Below are positions 7,347 through 14,557 of a stretch of DNA of 25,918 nt, piece after piece. Made by a program: the position numbers and the translations under genes. The stretch comes from Vulcanimicrobiota bacterium (GTDB lineage: Bacteria; Vulcanimicrobiota; Vulcanimicrobiia; Vulcanimicrobiales; Vulcanimicrobiaceae): assembly GCA_030038335.1 (NCBI GenBank), contig JASHPC010000098.1:1-25918 (forward strand), given 5' to 3'. Numbering within the stretch: position 1 is the stretch's first letter; each line of letters opens with the position of its first letter. Under the pieces are notes generated by a model. The model was not told the DNA's origin and searched no databases. It saw nothing but the letters and a program-made list of their open reading frames with translations.

Positions 7347-8912
7347 CTACGGCTGTAACGACCACTCTTCGGTCTGGCCGAAGTTGTAGAGCATGTTCGG
7401 CCTAAAGCCGCGCAGCGAGGGGTTGATCGCCTCAAACTCCGTGCGATAGACGAGAAAAATTGCTGGGAGCTCATCGTGAATGCGTCGTTGCATCACGTGG
7501 AACGCTCGCATGCGAGCCCGCGTGTCGAGGTGTTCCTGCTGCTGGGCGTAGGCCGCGTCGTAGCGCGGGTCGCACCAGCGGGCGACGTTCGGGCCGTTGG
7601 GCGCGCGGTTCGCGCACGTCCAGGGCTCCGACGCTTCCGGATCGAGGCCGCCGTACCACCCGCCGACCTCGATCTCGAATCGTCCGTCGTAGAGGACGCC
7701 ACCTTGAGCAGGCGGCGCGTAGAGCACGCTTGGCACCGACCCACGCAGGATCGCATCGAAGCCGACCGCGGCAAGATTCGCCTGAAGGACCGTTGCGGTG
7801 GCGCGATACGTCTCTTCGGATGCGTTGAACGAGATGCGCACCGTTGGATGGCGTCCGGCGAGCAACGCACGCGCTCGTGCGGGATCGTACGGCAACGCGC
7901 GAATCGACGCATCGTGCTCGCGAAACAGGGGCGGGATCTCCGTGGTTGCAAGCGGACTCGTCCCTCGGTAGACCGCACGTGCAATCGTCGCCCGGTCGAC
8001 CGCGTATGCTACCGCTTCGCGCACGCGCAGATCTCGCATTGCGGCGCTCTGCGTCTGCATCTCCAAATCGTCTGCTTCGTTGCGCGGTACCGCGACGACC
8101 GCGATGCTCTTATCGGCGCGAGCCTCAGCGAGTTGCTCGTAGGTGATGTCGGTAAAGTCGATCGCGTGCGCTTGCAGTGCGACGAACGCGGTATTCTCGT
8201 CGGGAAGCATCTTCACGACGATGCGCTCGAGACGAGGAACGGGGCGAAAATAAGGATTTCGCTCGAGTATGACGCTGTCGCCTCGCGTCCACGACGTTAC
8301 GAGGAAGGGTCCCGTCCCGAATGGACGATCGTTCCAACTCGCGCGCGTCACGTCAGTACTCGAGAACGCATGCGCCGGCAGAATCCCGTAGACATAATCT
8401 GAGGCGGCAAAGAGCTCATGCACGGCGCCGGCCCAACGGTGCTTGAGGCGAATTCGGACCGTATAGGCGTTCGGCGTTTCGAGCGCCGCGATGCGACGAT
8501 ACGGCTCCGCCTCGGTAACGGGATTGCGCGCGTCGAGAATTGCGCGATACGTGAAGGCGACGTCACGAGACGTGAACGGAACGCCGTCTGCGAAACGCAC
8601 TCCGTGGCGCAAATGATACGTGATCGTCAATCCATCGCGCGAGACGCCTCCATTTGCAACGCTCGGCACGACCGCGCAGAGAACGGGAGTTGCGGTATTC
8701 GCCGGGCCGATTCCGACGAGCGGCTGCGCGTAGAGCTGCGTGAGATCGATGAGCCGTTGGCCGAACGCGACGATCGGGTTGAGCGTGTAGATCGTGCCGA
8801 GGTATCCAATCCGTACTTCACCGGGAACGCCCCAAGGGCGATGTTCCCGCGTACAGCCGCTCGCAGCGAGCATCGCGCATGCGCAGAGAAACGACGGCAA
8901 TCGCGCTCTCAC
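7347..8912 (-). CDS. ABC transporter solute-binding lipoprotein, peptide/nickel type (SBP_bac_5 family)
   Basis: This is probably an extracytoplasmic binding protein that delivers oligopeptides or a similar ligand to an ABC importer. Of 521 residues, the first 20 form a lipoprotein signal: a basic start, a hydrophobic core and the lipobox LAAS-GC with the lipidated cysteine at residue 20. Family features follow: an N-terminal segment like DppA/OppA (IGYLGTIYTLNPIVAFGQ), GLTITYHLRHGVRFADGVPFTSRDVAFTYRAI, the GTGPF motif, and DLRVREAVAYAVDR. The start is GTG, 3 bases after the mnmE stop, with GGAAAG upstream as a plausible ribosome-binding site. No permease or ATPase gene is nearby, so it must use components encoded elsewhere or act as an orphan receptor. 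Its placement between mnmE and mnmG is unusual. The ligand cannot be predicted. Confidence 0.88.
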   Translation of the reverse strand: MRARLPSFLCACAMLAASGCTREHRPWGVPGEVRIGYLGTIYTLNPIVAFGQRLIDLTQLYAQPLVGIGPANTATPVLCAVVPSVANGGVSRDGLTITYHLRHGVRFADGVPFTSRDVAFTYRAILDARNPVTEAEPYRRIAALETPNAYTVRIRLKHRWAGAVHELFAASDYVYGILPAHAFSSTDVTRASWNDRPFGTGPFLVTSWTRGDSVILERNPYFRPVPRLERIVVKMLPDENTAFVALQAHAIDFTDITYEQLAEARADKSIAVVAVPRNEADDLEMQTQSAAMRDLRVREAVAYAVDRATIARAVYRGTSPLATTEIPPLFREHDASIRALPYDPARARALLAGRHPTVRISFNASEETYRATATVLQANLAAVGFDAILRGSVPSVLYAPPAQGGVLYDGRFEIEVGGWYGGLDPEASEPWTCANRAPNGPNVARWCDPRYDAAYAQQQEHLDTRARMRAFHVMQRRIHDELPAIFLVYRTEFEAINPSLRGFRPNMLYNFGQTEEWSLQP

Positions 8913-8915
8913 GAG

Positions 8916-10268
8916 CTACTTTCCGATGCAGAACCGCGCAAAGATGCCGTCGAGCAGCGCTTCCGTCGCGCGTTCGCCGCTGACGTGCCCGAGTGCCGCC
9001 ACGGCGCGTTGCAAATCGCCTGAACAGAGGTCCACTGGGTCGCCGGCAGCAAGCGTCGCGCGCGCATGCGCGAGAGCCTCGAGCGCTTCAGTGACGGCAT
9101 CGATCTCGAACGCCGCAGCGAGATGCGGTCTCGAGAAGTCGAACTGCTCTCCACCCCAGCCGACTCGCGCGATCGCGGTCCGCAGCGCGGCGAGCGTCGC
9201 AGCCTCGTAGACACTGCCGGAAATGGCATCGAGCGCGGTGATTTCGTCGTACGCCGCGACGCCGGCGTCGGATTTGTTGAAGAACACGATACGATCCCGC
9301 CTTTCCGTGATGCGCAGAACGTCGCGCTCGGCGTCGCCGAGTGCGCGCGAGCCGTCGAGCGTAACGAGCGCAATGCGCGCCTCGTCTATCGCACGTCGCG
9401 TGCGCTCGATACCGGCGGCTTCGAGCCGGTCCGCATGCGCTCGCAATCCGGCGGTATCGACGAGACGTACGGGTACGCCGTCGACGACGATTGATTCCTC
9501 GATCGTGTCGCGCGTCGTCCCGGGTAACTCCGAGACCAACGCACGCTCCTGGCCCAAGAGCGCGTTCAGCAACGACGACTTGCCCGCGTTGGGCGGGCCA
9601 ACGATTGCGACGCTCGTTCCTTCGCGAAAAAGCCTGCCGCGTTCACCATCGTCGCGAAGCGCGCGGAGACGTTCGAAAACTTCGGTGATTGCCGCGTCTA
9701 GCTGCGCTGGCGGCGGATCGGGAACCTCGTCGGGAAAGTCGATCGCGCCGGCGAGCTCCTCCAGACGCGCTTCCAACGCGTCGCGCGACTGGCGGACTTC
9801 CGCCGCGAGCGCGCCCCCGAGATTTGCAAGCGCGGCCGCCGCGGCCGCTCGCGTCTCCGCTGCGATGAGATCGGCGACCGCGTTCGCCTCGCTCAAATCC
9901 ATCTTGCCGTTTGCATACGCGCGTCGCGTGAACTCGCCCGGCTCCGCGAGCCGCGCGCCCGCAGTGAGTGCAGATTCGAGAGCCCTGCGCACGACGACGG
10001 GACTGCCGTGCACGTGCAGCTCGAGAACATCCTCACCGGTGTAGCTATGCGGCGCGCACCAGAAAATAGCGATTCCGCGATCGACGAGCGCACCGGACGC
10101 GTCGACAATTTCGGCGTTCGTCGCGTGACGCGCGCGCAGCGGCGAACGCGTGCGCAAGACGGCCGTAGCGACGTCGCCCGCCGCCGGTCCACTGATCCGA
10201 ACGATCGAGATCGCTCCGCGCCCTGGCGGCGTTGCGACGGCGGCGATCGTTTCGCCGCGCGCGTTCAC
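8916..10268 (-). CDS. mnmE: tRNA modification GTPase MnmE (TrmE)
   Basis: MnmE is a potassium-stimulated GTPase that partners MnmG in wobble-uridine modification. The 450 residues match the family. Order: N-terminal tetrahydrofolate-binding domain starting ETIAAVATPPGRGAISIVRISG, with GEFTRRAYANGKMDLSEANAV near 111-131; central helices; then the G domain with P-loop GPPNAGKS (224-231), G2 TTRDT (251-255), G3 DTAG (271-274) and G4 NKSD (331-334); and the C-terminal FCIGK, whose cysteine is required for modification. The open frame runs about 60 codons further upstream through khpB, but the GTG at 10268, 7 bases after the khpB stop, gives the exact family N-terminus. The gene follows khpB and precedes the lipoprotein gene by 3 bases, so it is part of the origin-proximal minus-strand operon. 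Confidence 0.97.
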   Translation of the reverse strand: MNARGETIAAVATPPGRGAISIVRISGPAAGDVATAVLRTRSPLRARHATNAEIVDASGALVDRGIAIFWCAPHSYTGEDVLELHVHGSPVVVRRALESALTAGARLAEPGEFTRRAYANGKMDLSEANAVADLIAAETRAAAAAALANLGGALAAEVRQSRDALEARLEELAGAIDFPDEVPDPPPAQLDAAITEVFERLRALRDDGERGRLFREGTSVAIVGPPNAGKSSLLNALLGQERALVSELPGTTRDTIEESIVVDGVPVRLVDTAGLRAHADRLEAAGIERTRRAIDEARIALVTLDGSRALGDAERDVLRITERRDRIVFFNKSDAGVAAYDEITALDAISGSVYEAATLAALRTAIARVGWGGEQFDFSRPHLAAAFEIDAVTEALEALAHARATLAAGDPVDLCSGDLQRAVAALGHVSGERATEALLDGIFARFCIGK

Positions 10269-10275
10269 CGTCGTG

Positions 10276-10878
10276 CTAGAGCGGAAAGACGACGACCCTG
10301 CGCTCGGGCTCTTCGCCTTCGGACTCCGTGCGCACGACGTCGCTGTTCGCAAGCGCGAGATGGACGATCTTGCGCTCGGATGGCAGCATCGGCTCGAGCG
10401 ACTGCGGTGCTCCGTCGCGCACGCAACGCTCCTGCGTTGCAAGTGCAAGACGTTTCAGCTGCTCCGCACGATGTGCGCGATAGCCTTCCGCGTCGATCGT
10501 GTAGTAACGCCGGTTACTGCGCACGCCGGCGTTGATGATGTTATTGAAGACGTGATTGAGCGCTTCGAGCGTGTTGCCGCGGCGCCCGATGAGCGCGGCG
10601 AGATCGGGTCCGTTGACCTCGAGGTACTCTCCTTCGTCGCGTTCGATGAAATCGATCTCGACCGGCGCGACCCCCATGCGTTCGAGAATTCCTCCGAGAA
10701 GGTCGCGCGCGGATTTCGCTGACTCGGGAACTTCCTGCGACCCCGAGCGCCGTCGCGGCGCACGCTCTCGTCGTCGTCCACCGCCGTCTCGCGAGCGGCC
10801 GCCGCTCTTTCCGGAAATCTGCCGGTCACGCACGTACGCCGGCTGCTCTTCGAACTCGTAATCGTCTTCGTAAATCAT
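10276..10878 (-). CDS. khpB: KH-R3H RNA-binding protein KhpB (Jag)
   Basis: KhpB/Jag is a cytoplasmic RNA-binding protein, in other bacteria linked to sRNA binding and cell elongation and nearly always encoded after yidC. The 200 residues contain a KH domain with the GRRG loop (98-101: LIGRRGNTLEAL) and an R3H domain around 137-178 (RAEQLKRLALATQERC ... LEPMLPSERKIVHLAL), ending in SEGEEPERRVVV. The usual N-terminal Jag_N domain is not evident; residues 1-55 are instead an acidic start (MIYEDDYEFEEQ) followed by an arginine/glycine-rich, probably disordered tail. The ATG at 10878 lies 9 bases after the yidC stop with no obvious ribosome-binding site. Confidence 0.95.
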   Translation of the reverse strand: MIYEDDYEFEEQPAYVRDRQISGKSGGRSRDGGGRRRERAPRRRSGSQEVPESAKSARDLLGGILERMGVAPVEIDFIERDEGEYLEVNGPDLAALIGRRGNTLEALNHVFNNIINAGVRSNRRYYTIDAEGYRAHRAEQLKRLALATQERCVRDGAPQSLEPMLPSERKIVHLALANSDVVRTESEGEEPERRVVVFPL

Positions 10879-10887
10879 CAGTCGGGT

Positions 10888-11874
10888 TTACATCCCTCTC
10901 TTTTTCTTCTTCTTGCGGCGCCGGCGACGTCCGGTCCCTTCAGTTTGTTGAGCGTTCTGGCCGCCGTTGCCGCTCGCGTCATCTGTGATCGCTGCCGCGC
11001 GCTTGGATGCTCCGTCGCCTCCGGGAAGCGCTTTCGGCTTGCCGGCATCCTCCGTAAGCACGTGCTCCGAGTCGAGCATCGAGAGCGGCTGGTGATAGCG
11101 TCTCAGCATGTAGATTTGCTGCGCCATCGTGAAGATGTTGTAGGCGAGCCAGTAGAGCACCATTGCCGACGGCCACTGATAGTTCCATGCGAAGTAGCCG
11201 ATCATGAGCGGCGAGATGATCGCCATCATGCGCTGCATCTGCGCCTGTTGCGGATCGGTGGCCGGCGCGCTTCCGTATCGCACGCTGAAATACATCGACG
11301 CGGCGTAGAGCACGACGAGGATTAAATCGGAATCGGCGAGATTCGACGCAAGGATCGTCTTGCCGAACACGTGCGGAACGTGCGTCGCGATGCTGCTTCC
11401 GATCCAGAGAAATCCTTGGCTTTTCGCGCAGAGAAAATGCAGCATCTGGTGCAACGGAAAGTTGAGAAAGTCCGCCATGCCGTTGTGCCAGTACGGCTTT
11501 TGCGCCACGCACGTTCTGTTCAGCTGCACGACCCAGTAGACGCTGTAGATAATGGGCAGCTGCACGAGCATCGGAAGGCATCCGGCCAGCGGGTTGACGC
11601 CCGTCTCGCGATAGAGCGCCATCGTCTCTTGCTGGATCCGCTGCTGATCGCCCTTGTAGCGCTCTTGTATACGCTTGAGTTGCGGCGCGACGCGCTGCAT
11701 CGCGAGCATCGCTTTGAACTGCTTGACGTTCAGTCCCCAAAACGCGCCGCGAATAAGCGCGGCGAGAATGATGAGACTCCATCCGAGGTTATGAACGACC
11801 GCGTTGATGTGCTCGACGACGAGCCAGAGAAAGGCGACGAACGGATCGAGCAGCGACGCGAAGAGAATGTGCAC
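10888..11874 (-). CDS. yidC: Membrane protein insertase YidC (Oxa1 family, short form)
   Basis: YidC inserts and folds inner-membrane proteins alone or with SecYEG. The 328 residues lack the large periplasmic domain of the proteobacterial form, so this is the compact Oxa1-like type. Seen: the conserved arginine in the hydrophilic groove at R42 (ALIRGAFWGLNVKQF), the cytoplasmic amphipathic hairpin MQRVAPQLKRIQERYKGD, the NPLAGCLPMLVQLPIIYSVYW signature, and further helices (ending near IGYFAWNYQWPSAMVLYWLAYNIFTMAQQIYMLRRY). The C-terminus is strongly basic, ending RRRRRKKKKKRGM, as in forms that bind the ribosome directly. The start is GTG, 16 bases after the yidD stop. Gene order rpmH-rnpA-yidD-yidC-jag is the standard origin cluster. 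Confidence 0.96.
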   Translation of the reverse strand: MHILFASLLDPFVAFLWLVVEHINAVVHNLGWSLIILAALIRGAFWGLNVKQFKAMLAMQRVAPQLKRIQERYKGDQQRIQQETMALYRETGVNPLAGCLPMLVQLPIIYSVYWVVQLNRTCVAQKPYWHNGMADFLNFPLHQMLHFLCAKSQGFLWIGSSIATHVPHVFGKTILASNLADSDLILVVLYAASMYFSVRYGSAPATDPQQAQMQRMMAIISPLMIGYFAWNYQWPSAMVLYWLAYNIFTMAQQIYMLRRYHQPLSMLDSEHVLTEDAGKPKALPGGDGASKRAAAITDDASGNGGQNAQQTEGTGRRRRRKKKKKRGM

Positions 11875-11890
11875 GCTTGTCTTCGGCCTT

Positions 11891-12115
11891 CTACTTCGTA
11901 CGGTCCGGAACGAGATCGACGCCGCCCGGATGCCACGGATGGCAATGCGATATCCTACGCGCGGCGAGCCACGCTCCGCGAAGGACGCCGTAACGCTCGA
12001 TCGCTTGCGCCGCGTACTCGGAGCACGTCGGGTAGAAGCGGCATGCCGGAGGCAACAGCGGCGAAAGCAGCCGCTGATAGAGGCGCACGAGCGTGACCAT
12101 CGTTCGGGAGATCAT
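11891..12115 (-). CDS. yidD: Membrane protein insertion efficiency factor YidD
   Basis: YidD is a small membrane-associated protein that assists YidC-dependent insertion. The 74 residues carry the family core: YQRLLSPLLPPACRFYPTCSEYA with its conserved cysteines, followed by a conserved glycine/arginine helix and CHPWHPGGVDLVP. The ATG overlaps the rnpA stop in ATGA, indicating translational coupling. Length and position are typical. Confidence 0.95.
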   Translation of the reverse strand: MISRTMVTLVRLYQRLLSPLLPPACRFYPTCSEYAAQAIERYGVLRGAWLAARRISHCHPWHPGGVDLVPDRTK

Positions 12116-12447
12116 CGGGACGCTGCTCCAGCTTCGAGCGCGAAGCGCAAATCGCTGCGAAGACGATGAAAATCGGCCGCTGCGGCGGGCGGCTTGGCAA
12201 TGACGAGCAGTCGCTCAGGCGTACGCCCCAGGAGCAACTCGTGCAGCGCAGCCGCAATTCTGCGGCGCACGCGATTGCGGACGACCGCCTTCCCAACGGC
12301 CGTAGAGACGGTGATCCCTGCGACGGAGCGACCCGCTCCGTAAGCGGGCGAGCGATAGAGCGCGAGCGTCGGGCGCGAGCACGACCGGCCGCGACGGCGC
12401 ATTGCCGCAAACTCGGCACGCCGGCGCAGCGCTGTGTAGCTGCGCAT
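12112..12447 (-). CDS. rnpA: Ribonuclease P protein component RnpA
   Basis: RnpA is the protein subunit of RNase P, binding the 5' leader of precursor tRNA. From the ATG at 12447 it is 111 residues, normal for the family. Seen: the N-terminal YTALRRRAEFAAMRRRGR segment, the strand region LALYRSP, and the RNR signature AVVRNRVRRRIAAALHEL. The frame stays open about 100 codons upstream through rpmH, but that part is not protein-like. The ATG overlaps the rpmH stop codon (TGATG), so translation is probably coupled to L34. The RNase P RNA itself was not seen in this window. Confidence 0.94.
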   Translation of the reverse strand: MRSYTALRRRAEFAAMRRRGRSCSRPTLALYRSPAYGAGRSVAGITVSTAVGKAVVRNRVRRRIAAALHELLLGRTPERLLVIAKPPAAAADFHRLRSDLRFALEAGAASR

Positions 12448-12581
12448 CAAACCGTCAGACGGTGGCGGCCCTTCTTGCGTCGGCGCGCAAGGACTCTGCG
12501 GCCGTTCTTCGTCCGCATCCGCTCGAGGAAGCCATGAACCCGCTTGCGACGGCGGTTGTGCGGCTGATACGTCCGCTTCAT
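12447..12581 (-). CDS. rpmH: 50S ribosomal protein L34
   Basis: This is a 44-residue, very basic ribosomal protein beginning MKRTYQPHNRRRKRVHGF and ending RRRKKGRHRLTV, an unmistakable L34. It is the first gene of the minus-strand origin operon. AGGA sits only 2-3 bases before the ATG and GGAG about 13 bases before it, so neither spacing is ideal. A strong promoter lies at 12616-12645. The stop overlaps the rnpA start. Confidence 0.97.
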   Translation of the reverse strand: MKRTYQPHNRRRKRVHGFLERMRTKNGRRVLARRRKKGRHRLTV

Positions 12582-12615
12582 TTCCTATGTCGAACTCCTG
12601 ACTTGGGGCTGCGCA

Positions 12616-12645
12616 AGTATACCGGGCGGGCCCGCCGAGCGTCAA
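12616..12645 (-). promoter_or_regulatory. Sigma-70-type promoter of rpmH
   Basis: On the minus strand TTGACG (12645-12640) and TATACT (12621-12616) are separated by 18 bases, close to the housekeeping consensus. Transcription would start near 12609, giving a 5' untranslated leader of about 27 bases to the rpmH ATG. The spacer is GC-rich and partly palindromic (GGCGGGCCCGCC). Weak DnaA boxes lie immediately upstream at 12659-12690. This is the best promoter match I saw in the window. Confidence 0.8.
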
Positions 12646-12964
12646 GGTTTGGCCGCCCATTTCCACATCTGTGGACAAGGCTGTGGAAAGAACCCCAAGA
12701 TACGCCTGCTCCGCTGCAGCGCAAACCCGCATGGATGCTGGCATTGAGGCCAATTCGACCCACCCCCGAACGGGGGTTTCGAGACGGCGGAAAAGGCCGC
12801 AAAATCGTGGTTATGCACCCTGTGGATAAGTGCATAAGGTCGTGGATGATTTCCGCAGGAGCGGCTTCCCATTGCGCCAATCGGTTGCGCCCTCGATCCC
12901 GATCCACACACCCCGGGTTGTGGCCGCGGTCGCTCATCTTGTTGCAGGTGGAGTCGTGAGCACA
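12646..12964. other. oriC: Replication origin region (oriC), rpmH-dnaA gap with DnaA boxes
   Basis: Compared with the DnaA box TTATCCACA: a perfect copy in reverse orientation lies at 12821-12829, an 8/9 copy in reverse at 12670-12678 (TGTGGACAA), and TTATGCACC at 12811-12819 and reverse AGTGCATAA at 12829-12837 flank the perfect box. Weaker 7/9 copies are at 12659-12667, 12682-12690, 12841-12849 and 12900-12908. The pattern, the divergent genes and the dnaA/rpmH borders make this an origin or an origin sub-region. No pronounced AT-rich unwinding stretch is seen here; one exists in the dnaA-dnaN gap. No gene is evident in the interval. Confidence 0.8.
12762..12777. repeat. Short perfect inverted repeat in the origin region
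   Basis: ACCCCC and GGGGGT surround a GAAC tetraloop. Read on the plus strand it is followed by TTCG, so it could stop or pause plus-strand transcription, or serve as a structural mark in the origin. There is no real U-run, so a terminator is only one option. Confidence 0.5.
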
Positions 12965-14323
12965 ATGGCGTTGGCAATCGGCAGTTCAAGCGTCTCGAGC
13001 GAACTCTGGCAAACAGTGCTGGATGCGCTGGACCGCAAATTCACCAAGCCCGTCTTCAATATGTGGCTCAAGCCGATGCAGCCCGTCGCACTCGACGGAT
13101 CCGAGCTTACGATCGCAGTGCAGAACGCGCTCGCGCGCGATTGGTGCGAAAACCGTTTGCGTGGGGAGATTCTGGAGGCGATCCGCGACGTTCTTCATGC
13201 GGACGTCGATCTTCGTTTCGTCGTTTCCGAACCGGTGTCGTCGCACGAAAGTTCGCACGTCGCCGTCGCGTCCGTCCGCCCGGCGGACGACGCTCGCCCC
13301 GGAAATCTCAACGGGCGCTACACGTTCGGAGAGTTCGTCGTCGGCGCATCCAACCGGTTCGCACACGCAGCCGCGCAAGCCGTTGCCTGCACGCCGGGTA
13401 AAGCGTACAACCCTCTCTTCTTGTATGGAGGCGTCGGGCTCGGCAAGACGCACCTGATGCACGCGATCGGTCACCGCGTCCTCGTCGATAACCCGCACGC
13501 GAACGTGCTCTACGTTTCATGCGAGAAGTTCACGAATGAGTTCATCATCGCGCTTCAGAACAACCGCACGCCCGAGTTCAGGAAGAGCTACCGTCAGGTC
13601 GACGTTCTCCTCATCGACGACGTGCAGTTTCTCGCGGGCAAAGAGACGACGCAAGAAGAGTTCTTCCACACGTTCAACGATCTTCACAGCTCTGGCCGTC
13701 AGCTCGTGCTCTCGTCGGATCGTCCTCCCAAGGATATCCAGACGCTCGAGGCGCGGTTGCGTTCTCGATTCGAGTGGGGTTTACAGACCGACATTCAAGC
13801 GCCCGACGTCGAGACACGCGAAGCAATCCTTCGCAAGAAGGCCGAGAGCGAGAACGTTCCCGTACCGCACGAGGTAACGTCGTTCATCGCCAAGGTGATT
13901 CCGTCGAACATCCGCGAGCTCGAGGGCGCTCTCATTCGTGTCGTCGCCTATGCATCGCTCACGAAGGCCCCGATCACGACCGAGCTCGCCGCGGAAGTCC
14001 TCAAGAGCGCCGTTGCTCAGGCCCCGCTTCAGCGGGTCACCATTGCGAAGATCAAAGAGACCGTCGCCGGCGCGTTCGGGCTAACCGTGAAAGAGATGGA
14101 CAACGGCCGGCGCGATCAGCGCCTCGCTGGCCCACGCCAGATCGCGATGTTCATCGCGACCACGCTGACGGATTATTCGCTTCCGCAAATCGCTCGCGAC
14201 TTCGGCAAGAAAGATCACACGACGATTATGTACGCCCGCGATAAGATCAAAGATCAGATGGAGCGAGACGAGACGTATCGAAACAAGATCTCCCACTTGA
14301 TGTCCTTGTGCCAAAACGCGTAA
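12965..14323 (+). CDS. dnaA: Chromosomal replication initiator DnaA
   Basis: DnaA is the AAA+ initiator that binds DnaA boxes, melts the origin and recruits the helicase. From the ATG at 12965 it has 452 residues. Order: N-terminal domain I (ELWQTVLDALDRKFTKPVFNMWL), a linker at about 90-118, the AAA+ core with Walker A GGVGLGKT (155-162), Walker B IDDVQF (217-222), the sensor/arginine-finger region LEARLRSRFEWGL, the IPSNIRELEGAL helix, and domain IV with the DnaA signature LPQIARDFGKKDHTTIMYARDKI for box binding. The frame is open upstream to 12830 across the DnaA boxes, but only the sequence from 12965 matches the family. A GTG at 12956 is an alternative; GGAG lies about 11 bases before the ATG. 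Confidence 0.97.
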   Translation: MALAIGSSSVSSELWQTVLDALDRKFTKPVFNMWLKPMQPVALDGSELTIAVQNALARDWCENRLRGEILEAIRDVLHADVDLRFVVSEPVSSHESSHVAVASVRPADDARPGNLNGRYTFGEFVVGASNRFAHAAAQAVACTPGKAYNPLFLYGGVGLGKTHLMHAIGHRVLVDNPHANVLYVSCEKFTNEFIIALQNNRTPEFRKSYRQVDVLLIDDVQFLAGKETTQEEFFHTFNDLHSSGRQLVLSSDRPPKDIQTLEARLRSRFEWGLQTDIQAPDVETREAILRKKAESENVPVPHEVTSFIAKVIPSNIRELEGALIRVVAYASLTKAPITTELAAEVLKSAVAQAPLQRVTIAKIKETVAGAFGLTVKEMDNGRRDQRLAGPRQIAMFIATTLTDYSLPQIARDFGKKDHTTIMYARDKIKDQMERDETYRNKISHLMSLCQNA

Positions 14324-14557
14324 TGCACGATCCTTCACACAAGGGCTCGCCTCTCGCGTGGATAAACTCACGGACGTCGCGACGCGGTGGAACCGAGGCA
14401 TCAGCGCGAATAACGATCCACACGATGTTCCCGCCGCAAACGCGCTTCAATGCTGAGAAGAACGGGCTTCCCCACAGTTTGCACCGCGCTACTACTACGG
14501 CTACGATTTCTTTTATAAATAACGAAGCGCGTTTCGCGCTGTCCGCAACGGTGGAAG
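14324..14557. promoter_or_regulatory. dnaA-dnaN gap with weak DnaA boxes and an AT-rich stretch
   Basis: No gene is evident. Box-like sites are CGTGGATAA at 14357-14365 (8/9 in reverse), CGATCCACA at 14414-14422 (7/9) and TTCCCCACA at 14468-14476 (7/9). They are followed by the AT-rich run 14506-14524 (TTTCTTTTATAAATAA), which could be a DNA-unwinding element or hold the dnaN -10 (TATAAA, 14514-14519), though no -35 fits. A hairpin AGCGCG-TTT-CGCGCT lies at 14526-14540. Box clusters on both sides of dnaA are known in bipartite origins. Confidence 0.55.

Noticed and set aside
10269..10448. N-terminal extension of mnmE through the end of khpB
   Set aside because: The extension is antisense-like low-complexity sequence; the GTG at 10268 gives the exact family N-terminus and length.
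12830..12964. Upstream extension of dnaA over the DnaA boxes
   Set aside because: Family similarity starts at the ATG at 12965, and the upstream codons coincide with regulatory boxes.
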